A stretch of DNA of 64,000 bases from Rhodopirellula sp. P2 (GTDB lineage: Bacteria; Planctomycetota; Planctomycetia; Pirellulales; Pirellulaceae), in contig NZ_CP118225.1 in assembly GCF_028768465.1 (NCBI RefSeq), positions 3,143,001 through 3,207,000 on the forward strand, written 5' to 3'. Positions within the stretch are counted from its first letter, which is position 1. The number at the start of each line of letters is the position of its first letter. Shown piece by piece: positions 17,250-25,800 of this stretch. Made by a program: the position numbers and the translations under genes. The notes under the pieces were generated by a model. That model worked only from the letters and a program-made list of their open reading frames with translations. It was not told the DNA's origin and made no database searches.

Positions 17250-19780
17250 AACACGAACACGAACTCGTTCCAGTTCAGCACACTCAAGGCGTACAACGCG
17301 TTTGCCCGGTCGGGGCCAACCTCGTACTTGGTGATCAATTCGTCGATCAGTTCGACGCCTTCTTCGATTTCAACATCGAGTGCCGGACGCATCAAGACTT
17401 GTTCGATCACGGCGGCGACAAACGATTGGGCGTTGGATTGGCCAGGCAATCTGGCGTGAACGGACTTGGCGAGCTTGTCAGCTTCTTCATGAATGAAGTC
17501 ACTGTTGAGCAGCGACATCGCTTGCCCAGGTTGCAGAGTCGCAAACCGCGCTTCGCATGTCGTGTCCGGTTCGGGAAAGTCGAATGCTGATAGGAGCGGA
17601 GAGAGCAGCGAGCGTTTGACGTGGATGTAAACACTGCGTCGGTTGCGTTCTGCTTCACTGGAGTTTCCCCAACCCTGACCGGGCTTCGATTGGCCTGCCA
17701 TGACTTCCGCCGACAGGGTCGGGTAGAAGCTCGGTCCGTAACTTTCGCGGTTGAGTGACTCGTTGACGGCCAAGATCGAGTCGCGAACTTCTTCGGCGCT
17801 CAAGCGTCGTGCATCAAATTTCCAAAACAGGTCGTTGCCTGGATCGATGGCCGCGGATGCTTCCTTGATCTCAGAGGACATCTGGTAGGCTTGGCTGGTG
17901 CAGATCAAGCGGTGCATGTCCTTCAGTTTCCAGTCGCCATCAACCAAGCGGTTGGCCAAGTAGTCCAGCAACTCCGGATGGGTTGGAGGAACACCGAGGC
18001 CGCCGAAGTTGTTTGGCGAGCGAACGATGCCGCGTCCGAAATGGTGCTGCCAAATTCGGTTGGCCATCACGCGAGAGGACAGTCGGTTTTCAGGGCTGGT
18101 CACCCACTCGGCAAACACACGCCGTCGTTCCTGGGGAGTCATTTCGGGCGGCGATTCCTGGAAGACTTCCGGGAATCGTGGTGTCACGGAATCGGTCGGG
18201 GAGTGTGGGTTGCCTCGGAACAGCAAGAACGTTTCTTCGATCGGGCGCAGTTTGCCAAGTCCGAGCACCTGTTCGCGATCGGGAAGTTCGTTGCGTTGCT
18301 TGGCGATCAGCCCCAGTTCTGATTGGATCTGGTCGTATCGCTTGCGTTGTTCTTGGGTCAGCAGCGGACGAAGCTTCTTCTTCAAGATGCGATCGCGTTG
18401 ACGCTTGGGGCCTTCGGTGGCGCGTTGATCGGGAGCCGACATCTTGGTGATGCCGTCTTGTTCAATTTGGGTGGCCTCGGCTCGCAGTTTGCGTTGCTGG
18501 TCGTCCAGTTTTGCGTAGGCTTCGTTCAGGCCGGGGGCGGAGACATCGATCTGGTTGTTGCTGACTTGGTCACTGCGAGTTCCGTAACGACTGATGTCTG
18601 CGAAGAACGCCAGCATCCCGTAGTAGTCTGTTTGCGGAATCGGGTCGATCTTGTGATCGTGGCAGCGAGCGCAGTTGATGGTCAGGCCCAAGAAGGTTTG
18701 TCCGGTGACGGTGACCAGATCGTCCAGTTCGTCATAGCGCGCTTGCAATGGATCGGCGGGTTCGTCATCCCAGATGCCCAGCCGAAAGTAGCCGGTTGCG
18801 GTCAGCGATTCCGTCGTGACCTCAGCCTGCAAGTCACCTGCGAGTTGTTCGCGAACGAATTGATCGTAGGGTTTGTCTTCGTTGAACGAGCGAATGACGT
18901 AGTCGCGATATTTCCAGGCGTTGGGTTTGGGATTGTCCCGCTCAAACGAGTTGGTTTCAGCGTAGCGGACCAGGTCCAGCCAATGCCGTCCCCAGCGTTC
19001 ACCGTAGTGAGGCGACCGAAGCAAACGTTCGACCAGGTTTTCATACGCCTTCGGATCGGAGTTGTGGACGAATTCGGCGACTTCCTGCTGTGTGGGCGGC
19101 AACCCTGTTAAGTCGAATGTCACTCGGCGGATCAGGGTGTGACGATCCGCAGGGGCGTTTGGCGTCAGGCCCGCCGCGAGCAGTGAGTCCAGCAGAAAGG
19201 CGTCGACCGGGTGATTGGATTGTTGCCAAGCTTCAACGACGGGATCAATTTGGACCGCTTGGTCGTTGGAGGTTGCCTGAGCGAGGAGGTTTTGGATCGC
19301 GTCGGACATGCTCGGTGGGGACACGTCCTGGACCGGTTCGTACGCCCAGTGCTTGGTGAATGTCGCGCCTTCTTTGATCCAGAGCCGAATTCGTTCGACT
19401 TCGGCTTCGCTGAGCGGTTCGCCTTCTGGTGGCATCAATTCGTAGTCGTCGTTGGCCACGATTCGTTCCAGCAAGTGGCTGGATTCTGGATCACCGGGCA
19501 CGATCAGACGCTCCCCCGAGTCGCCTTCCACGAACGAAGTTTCCGCTTGGTGAAGTCCCAGTCCGCTCTCGGCTTGGTCGGGGCCATGGCAGGAATAGCA
19601 GCGTTTCGCCAGCAGCGGTTTGATCTCCTTGGCATAATCGACTTCCGCCTGGGCAGGCAGGCTGAGCAGGAACGAACCGGCCACGGCGAACCCGACCATT
19701 CGGGCCATCCATTTCGCTGGTTGGAGGAGGGCGGAGGTCGATTCGGCGAGCATGAGGGCGGGGCCGCAGATTGCGTTCAT
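17246..19780 (-). CDS. Planctomycete cytochrome C / DUF1549 / DUF1553 protein
   Basis: 844 residues. An N-terminal export signal (ARMVGFAVAGSFLLSLPAQA) precedes the PSCyt1 domain with heme motif CYSCH (KPLLAKRCYSCHGPDQAESG) and its LMPPEG axial-Met region. The DUF1549 part (HPVDAFLLDSLLAAGL, DLTGLPPTQQEV, YGERWGRHWLDLVRYAETN, INCARCHDHKIDPI, itself containing a second CxxCH) and the DUF1553 part (LSSRVMANRIWQHHFGRGIV, TSQAYQMSS, WKFDARRLSAEEVRDS, LNSDFIHEEADKLA) follow in the usual order. These proteins are a hallmark of Planctomycetes and are usually paired with a DUF1501 gene; no such gene is adjacent here. Function is unproven; periplasmic redox or polysaccharide-related roles have been suggested. 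The first ~30 residues before the signal are dispensable-looking, so a later start is possible. Confidence 0.92.
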   Translation of the reverse strand: MNAICGPALMLAESTSALLQPAKWMARMVGFAVAGSFLLSLPAQAEVDYAKEIKPLLAKRCYSCHGPDQAESGLGLHQAETSFVEGDSGERLIVPGDPESSHLLERIVANDDYELMPPEGEPLSEAEVERIRLWIKEGATFTKHWAYEPVQDVSPPSMSDAIQNLLAQATSNDQAVQIDPVVEAWQQSNHPVDAFLLDSLLAAGLTPNAPADRHTLIRRVTFDLTGLPPTQQEVAEFVHNSDPKAYENLVERLLRSPHYGERWGRHWLDLVRYAETNSFERDNPKPNAWKYRDYVIRSFNEDKPYDQFVREQLAGDLQAEVTTESLTATGYFRLGIWDDEPADPLQARYDELDDLVTVTGQTFLGLTINCARCHDHKIDPIPQTDYYGMLAFFADISRYGTRSDQVSNNQIDVSAPGLNEAYAKLDDQQRKLRAEATQIEQDGITKMSAPDQRATEGPKRQRDRILKKKLRPLLTQEQRKRYDQIQSELGLIAKQRNELPDREQVLGLGKLRPIEETFLLFRGNPHSPTDSVTPRFPEVFQESPPEMTPQERRRVFAEWVTSPENRLSSRVMANRIWQHHFGRGIVRSPNNFGGLGVPPTHPELLDYLANRLVDGDWKLKDMHRLICTSQAYQMSSEIKEASAAIDPGNDLFWKFDARRLSAEEVRDSILAVNESLNRESYGPSFYPTLSAEVMAGQSKPGQGWGNSSEAERNRRSVYIHVKRSLLSPLLSAFDFPEPDTTCEARFATLQPGQAMSLLNSDFIHEEADKLAKSVHARLPGQSNAQSFVAAVIEQVLMRPALDVEIEEGVELIDELITKYEVGPDRANALYALSVLNWNEFVFVF

Positions 19781-20134
19781 GCGAGACTCGTGAGGGCGAG
19801 ATGGGCGGGAGGATTGGCTGTGACGCTATTTCTTAGAAAGAATCGCGTCCGATGCAAGCCAGTATATCCTATCGGCGATCGTTTGCGAAACGAAAGATCT
19901 GAATTGGAACGCTCAATTGGGGATGGCAAAAAAACTGGTTCGCTTATACTCTGCGCGCTTTCTGAACCAGCCAACCGGATGTTTTTCCGGTCAGCCCGTG
20001 CCTGACGACGTTGCGTGCGGCGGATTGTGGACCAGCGGGAGTCCCTGTGATCGGTCCCCAACCCCTCTGACGCCCGTCGTTTTGGGGCTGTTTTGAAGTG
20101 TTGGTTCATTCACCACGATTGAGAGACAGAAGCA
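19781..20134. promoter_or_regulatory. Divergent upstream region of ahcY and the PSCyt1 gene
   Basis: This 354-bp gap holds the promoters of both divergent genes. On the plus strand a TATACT at 19945-19950 is a candidate -10, with only a weak -35 at 17-bp spacing. It lies inside a hairpin formed by CTGGTTC (19935-19941) and GAACCAG (19964-19970), followed by a small 6-bp-stem hairpin at 19974-19991. I looked for the conserved core of the SAH riboswitch and did not find it. Confidence 0.4.
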
Positions 20135-21481
20135 GTGTCACAAGTTGAAACGACAAAGTTGCCTTACAAGGTCAAAGACATTTCGCTGGCCGATTACGGT
20201 CGCAAAGAAATTGAATTGGCCGAGAACGAAATGCCAGGTTTGATGGCGCTTCGGAGCAAGTACGGTGCGGAAAAGCCTTTGAAAGGGGCTCGCATTGCTG
20301 GTTGCTTGCACATGACCATCCAAACCGCGGTTCTGATCGAGACGTTGGTCGAACTGGGGGCCGAGGTGACTTGGAGCAGCTGTAATATTTTCAGCACCCA
20401 GGATCACGCTGCCGCCGCCATCGCTGCCGCTGGAATCCCCGTCTACGCCTGGAAGGGCATGACGGACGAAGAGTTCGATTGGTGCATCGAGCAAACGTTG
20501 GATTTCCCCTCCGGCGAAAAACTCAACATGATCTTGGACGATGGTGGCGATTTGACCGCCATGGTGCACGATCGATTCCCTGAATTGCTCGACAACATCC
20601 ACGGGATCAGCGAAGAGACCACTGCCGGCGTTCACCGCTTGGAAGTGTTGAACAAAACGGGCAAGTTGCGTGTGCCTTCGATCAACGTCAATGACTCCGC
20701 GACCAAGAGCAAGTTCGACAACCTGTATGGTTGCCGCGAATCTTTGGCGGATGGTGTCAAGCGTGCGACCGACGTGATGTTGGCCGGCAAAGTGGCCGTG
20801 GTTTGCGGCTACGGCGACGTTGGAAAGGGCTGTGCACACAGCTTGAAGAGCTATGGCTGCCGCGTTTTGGTCACCGAAGTCGACCCCATCAACGCGTTGC
20901 AAGCGGCGATGGAAGGCTTCGAAGTCACCACGATGGAAGAGGCCTGCAAAGAAGGTCGTTTGTACGTCACCACGACGGGCAACAAAGACATCATCTTGGG
21001 CGAGCACATGAAGCAAATGCCCAACGATGCGATCCTTTGCAACATCGGTCACTTCGACACCGAAATCGACATCGCCTGGGCTGAGCAACAAGTTGCCGAC
21101 GGCAAAGCGACGTTGAGCGAAATCAAGCCATCCGACATCGGTGCGGTGGACCGCTTCACGTTCAGTGACACCGGTCGAAGCATCATCATCTTGGCCAAGG
21201 GCCGTTTGGTGAACTTGGGCTGTGCCACAGGGCACCCCAGCTTTGTCATGAGCAGCTCGTTCACCAACCAGGTGTTGGCACAGTTGGAGCTGTTCCAGAA
21301 CCGTGACAACGACAAGTACGGTGTTCAGGTTTACTTGTTGCCCAAAGAGTTGGACGAAGAAGTCGCCCGCCTGCACTTGGACGCCATCGGCGTGAAGTTG
21401 ACCAAGCTGACTCAAGAGCAAGCCGATTACATCGGTGTGCCAGTGGAAGGTCCTTACAAGCCCAATCACTACCGCTATTAA
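20135..21481 (+). CDS. ahcY: Adenosylhomocysteinase
   Basis: A 448-residue enzyme that splits S-adenosylhomocysteine into adenosine and homocysteine, clearing the inhibitor of methyl transfer. Recognisable parts: the substrate domain ([42 protein letters not shown] [14 protein letters not shown], the [17 protein letters not shown] lysine/aspartate motif), the NAD-binding Rossmann segment ([18 protein letters not shown]), the [11 protein letters not shown] and the C-terminal [14 protein letters not shown] and the PYKPNHYRY tail that completes the neighbouring NAD site. The start is GTG 20135 (MSQVETTKL). Length is normal for the family. It ends 30 bp before an exceptional palindromic terminator. 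Confidence 0.97.
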   Translation: MSQVETTKLPYKVKDISLADYGRKEIELAENEMPGLMALRSKYGAEKPLKGARIAGCLHMTIQTAVLIETLVELGAEVTWSSCNIFSTQDHAAAAIAAAGIPVYAWKGMTDEEFDWCIEQTLDFPSGEKLNMILDDGGDLTAMVHDRFPELLDNIHGISEETTAGVHRLEVLNKTGKLRVPSINVNDSATKSKFDNLYGCRESLADGVKRATDVMLAGKVAVVCGYGDVGKGCAHSLKSYGCRVLVTEVDPINALQAAMEGFEVTTMEEACKEGRLYVTTTGNKDIILGEHMKQMPNDAILCNIGHFDTEIDIAWAEQQVADGKATLSEIKPSDIGAVDRFTFSDTGRSIIILAKGRLVNLGCATGHPSFVMSSSFTNQVLAQLELFQNRDNDKYGVQVYLLPKELDEEVARLHLDAIGVKLTKLTQEQADYIGVPVEGPYKPNHYRY

Positions 21482-21511
21482 GCCGCGAATTTTCGCAGTT
21501 TGAACGGATCA

Positions 21512-21551
21512 AAAAACAGCCGGCTGGGAAGCTTCCCAGCCGGCTGTTTTT
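21512..21551. terminator. Bidirectional intrinsic terminator, 40-bp perfect palindrome
   Basis: Twenty bases from 21512 to 21531 are an exact reverse complement of 21532-21551. The GC-rich stem (CAGCCGGCTGGGAAG) has A-runs on the left and T-runs on the right, so it reads as an intrinsic terminator from both sides. It lies between the convergent ahcY and YbjN-like genes and can serve both. Confidence 0.92.
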
Positions 21552-21638
21552 GTTGTTCAAGTGGGGCGTTTGCGTTTTTTCATTGAATGGCCGTTGGCCA
21601 ACAAAACCGACTGCCAAAGCGCAACTTCAAAATTTGCG

Positions 21639-22085
21639 TTACAGTTCGGCGGCTTCGATCGCCAGCTTCACATCTTCGTTGCCGTAGATGATGGACAGAA
21701 AGGCGGGGACGTAGCGATCGACCATTGCACCGCCCACGTACAGAATGTGGTCCAGCACGTCGTCGTCGGGAAAGTCATCGCTCAGCGGGATCGAAGTTTG
21801 GTACCGCAGTTCGCCGTCTTCCATGTCGAGTTCGAAACTTCCGATTTTCAATCCGTAATTCGCGCGGCAGACCGCTTCGGCGATGGATCGTCGGTTGTTC
21901 TCTGGGATTTTGTTGGCGGGATGAGAGAAAGCCTGGATCAGGGCGTCCTCGACCACGATCAGCACACGAATGTCGCCGTGTTTTCCGTCGAACATCATTC
22001 GAAAGAAGTTGTTCTCGCTGTCCTGTTCGTAGTTGATCCCTCCGCGGTCCAAATAAGCAGAGAACTGGTCGACTTGGGCAGACAT
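21639..22085 (-). CDS. YbjN/CesT-fold-like protein
   Basis: From ATG 22085 the protein has 148 residues (MSAQVDQFSAYLDRGGINYE). The pattern of an N-terminal helix, a strand stretch NFFRMMFDGKHGDIRVLIVVEDALIQAFSHPANKIPENNR, then EAVCRANYGLKIGSFELDMEDGELRYQTSIPL and a final helix resembles YbjN-type proteins with a type III secretion chaperone-like fold. Their molecular role is not settled. The frame is open to 22250, but the extra residues lack family features. No close neighbour on the same strand. Confidence 0.75.
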   Translation of the reverse strand: MSAQVDQFSAYLDRGGINYEQDSENNFFRMMFDGKHGDIRVLIVVEDALIQAFSHPANKIPENNRRSIAEAVCRANYGLKIGSFELDMEDGELRYQTSIPLSDDFPDDDVLDHILYVGGAMVDRYVPAFLSIIYGNEDVKLAIEAAEL

Positions 22086-22800
22086 CCCGGCGGCTCCTCG
22101 GTGGATGTGATTCAAACAGAAAAGACGGGCAAGCTCGGCCAAGCTCCAATCTTTCGACGGTGATTTGCCTTGGATGGTTCGCGACCAGGGCAGCTTCGTT
22201 CCCGATTCATCATGACGGGCAATCGGAGTGGAGTCGACCCGCATCAGCAAACCCCCTGGTGGAGGCGTTTCGGGCCTGGCGTGAATCGGGAGGTGCCTCG
22301 ACTGGCCGGGCGTTCGCTGGGCGGGCGTTCACTGGGCGGGCCGGTCACTGGGGGCCGGTCACTGGGGGCCGGTCACTGGGGGTCGTTTCTGTTGGCTGAT
22401 TGACATCAACTGCCCACCCCGCCGGTTCGCTTGGAACCAAATGGGCTCGAAAAACGTCGAATGGAGGACGCGAAAGTCCCCTTTTCACTGGAGCGTGTCG
22501 TCATGGCTGCGGCTTCGACTCGCTCGGCAAGCGTCAAAATCGAAACATTCCACACGGTTTTCACGCAGAAAACGGTGGAAGCGTCGGTTGAGTTTGGATC
22601 CTCGTCGGTGCTGCCTTTAACCTGAAACGATGCGTTAAACCGTACCGATTAGCTTGACCGGCGCGGCTGTGCCGAAAAACCTTGTCACAACGACTGCCAG
22701 TCGTCGAATAACCACCGATATCCCCCCAGATTTTTGGGCCCTGAACTTTCAGGGGCAGCGACCAAGTCTGGAACTCCTTCAGCTGAAGAAAATTCCGCCG
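22086..22800. other. 715-bp gene-poor gap before the giant surface protein
   Basis: Apart from the tandem repeats at 22311-22382, I see no gene here. Short open frames are GC-rich and lack protein features. A CGACTGCCAGTCG palindrome lies near 22690, and a TTGACC near 22653 could be part of a promoter for the giant protein. The region is unusually long for this window. Confidence 0.45.
22311..22382. repeat. Five-unit 14-15-bp GC-rich tandem repeat
   Basis: Two 15-bp units, CGTTCGCTGGGCGGG and CGTTCACTGGGCGGG (22311-22340), are followed by three perfect 14-bp units, CCGGTCACTGGGGG (22341-22382). The units are related (shared TCACTGGG). There are no spacers, so this is not a CRISPR array. Confidence 0.9.
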
Positions 22801-25800
22801 ATGAACTTCGACAATTCTTCTCGCCGTCCAACCGACTCCAAGCAATCGTTCCGAGCTCAAGTTCGGCATCGTTTGATGTCTTGGATTCAAGGAACGTCCC
22901 CTGCACCCGTTGGCGAGGCTGTCCAGCGAGGACGCTTGCAGCTGGAATCGCTGGAAAAACGCCAGATGATGGCGGGCGATGTCGAACTCTTTGCAACCGA
23001 AGGGTTCTTCGGTTCAGCGGGCGAGTCGTCGGCTGCTGTGGAGAGTTCTTCGACCGATCGCGGGACGTCCGACCGAGCTGCCGAAGGCGAGCCCGGCCAG
23101 GACTTGGTCCAATTCGCGAAGGACTTGGATGCGGCTGGGGTGACTTTCTACGGTGCCCACTGGTGCCCTGCCTGCACACAGCAAAAGCAATTGTTCGAAG
23201 ATGGTGGCGACGATCTTCCGTTCGTGGAGGTCACGCTTCCCGATCGAACGCAAGATTCGCAGTTCGCTTCGCTGAACATCAGCGAATATCCAACCTGGGT
23301 GTTCCCCGATGGAACTCGGCTGACCGGGGTTCAATCGCTGGAAACCCTGAGCACCCGCAGCGGAGTCGCCATTCCGACTTCAGACAACGAAAATCCATCG
23401 TTCGAGACCATCGGCGCGCAAACGGTGGAGCTTGGTTCGCCGCTTCATATTCCGATCGACGGTTACGATGCCGAAGGTGGTCCGCTGACTGTGACCGTCT
23501 CGGTGGCCAATCCAAATTTGGTGGAAGCGACCGTGTTGAGCGGGAACCGCTCGCTCCGTTTGGACATGGACGGATTTGGAGACATGGTGTTCGAGTTGTT
23601 CGAGCAGCGTGCCGAGCGTCCAACCGCACGAGTCATCGAGTTGGCCAACAGTGGCTTTTACGATGGGATCATTTTCCACCGAGTTGTCAACGGTTTTGTG
23701 ATCCAAGGTGGTGATCCGACCGGCACTGGAACGGGCGGTTCCGACCTGGGTGACTTCGACGATCAATTTCATCCCGATTTGCAGCACAACCGAACGGGCG
23801 TTTTGTCATTCGCGAAATCGTCGGATGACACGAACGACTCGCAGTTCTTCATCACGGAAGTGGAAACTGATTTCCTCGACTTCAATCACTCGGTGTTTGG
23901 TCAGTTGGTCGAAGGAGAAGACGTTCGTGAGGCGATCAGCAACATGCAGGTCAACAACAGCACGTCGAACAAGCCAACCACCGACATTGTGATCAACAAC
24001 GCGACGGTGTTCAACGACACCGAGAACTCGGTGATCATGCTGAAGGGACTGGGGGGAACGGGCAGCACCACGGTGACGGTGACCATCACCGACTCCGACG
24101 GGAACTCGTACGATCAGGTGGTTCCAGTGACGATCACGGATCCGCCATCGGATCGTCGCAATGCTCAGCCTTACCTGGAGGACATCAGCGTCCCGGCCTC
24201 GTCCCCCAAAACAGCTCCGGTGGAGTTGCAGTTGGAGAGCTTTGACCTCGAGGACGATGCGGTTCAGTACTTCATCAGCGGTGGCGTGACCGGAGGCACC
24301 GCCACGGTCAACGCATCGACCGGACTGCTGGAAGTGACACCCGCCGCCGGCGTTGCGGGAACGCAAACGGTATCGCTGACCGTGGGAGTGGCGGCGGCAT
24401 CCAATGCGGCTTCCAACTCCGACCTGCAAAGTTTGGTGTTCACATTCACGGACGACAACACACAAGCACCGGCGGCACCGTCATCGCTGGACCTGCGGTC
24501 GTCATCGGACACTGGCAACAGCAGCGGTGACAACTTGACCAATGCGGCGTCGTTGACGTTTGACGTCAGCGGTGTGACCACTGGGGCAACCGTGCAGATC
24601 ATCAACACGGCTGACAACACCGTGGTTGGGGTTGGCACTGCCACGGGCGGATCGATCGCGATCACGACCAGCAACTTGGCTGCGATTGGCGATGGCACCT
24701 ATAGTCTGGCTGCTCGTCAGATCGTCAACGGTGTGACCAGCGGCACGTCGACGGCACTGTCCGTCACGCTGGACCGCACCGACCCCTCGTTCACCTTGCC
24801 AGCCAACTCGTCCACAGGCAATGTGGGAGCGGCTTACCAAGCGAACCTGGCCAGCAGCGAAGAGGGCAGCGGAGCGACCTACAGTTTGACCGTTTTCCCC
24901 GCCGGAGCCACGATCGGTTCCTCAACCGGGATCATCAACTGGACGCCCACCACGGCGCAATTGGGCTCGAATGACTTCACCGTCGAGATCCGTGACTTAG
25001 CCGGCAACACCTACACGGAATCGTTTGCCGTGACGGTTGCCGAGGAGGCTTTGGCGCGGCTGGAGGTGCGGCTGACGGACTTGGATGGCAACACGATTGA
25101 CTCGGTTGATGTGGGGCAAGAGTTCTTCCTGCAGTTGATCGGTGTGGACGCTCGGCCACGCGAGGACCTCGGTGGGATCTATTCTGCTTATGCCGACATC
25201 GAGTTTGATTCCTCAATCGCTGATTTCGTCCCGGGCACTTCCATTGAATACGACAGCGATTTTGATTTCTTGCCACGTGGCACGTTGACCAGCGGATTGT
25301 TCAACGAAATCGGATCGGCGAGCAGTCGGTTCTCGCCAACGAATGAAGAAGAGTCCGTGATGGCGATTGTTCGCATGCGTGCGATCTCGGATGGTTCGTT
25401 GACCTTCACCACCAACCCGGCTGACGTGAGTGCCAATGAAACGTTGTTGTTTTTCAACAACGATCGTTTGCCCGCCGGTTCGATCAACTACGGCAGCACC
25501 ACGCTGACCGTTGGCGACGTCAATGCGAACAATCCACCCGTGGGCGTGGATGACACGTTCACCGTGATTTCAGGATCAGGGCAGAACACGTTGGATGTGT
25601 TGGCCAACGAAGCGTCCACCGCCGACCCCGGCGAAACGCTGACGATCACCGCCGTTGGCACCGCCAGCAACGGCGGCACGTTGAGCATTGCCTCCAACGG
25701 TCTGTCGATCAACTACACGCCGCCAGCCAACTTCATTGGAACGGACACGTTCCAGTACACACTCAGCGATGGAACCAGCACGGACACTGTGCAGGTGACC

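Noticed and set aside
19781..20134. SAH riboswitch upstream of ahcY
   Set aside because: The conserved core of this riboswitch was not found; only short hairpins are visible.
20138..21469. A 443-codon minus-strand frame opposite ahcY
   Set aside because: It mirrors a gene with unmistakable AhcY motifs along its whole length and has no family features itself.
22311..22382. CRISPR array
   Set aside because: The repeats are contiguous with no spacers and are only 14-15 bp long, with no cas genes around.
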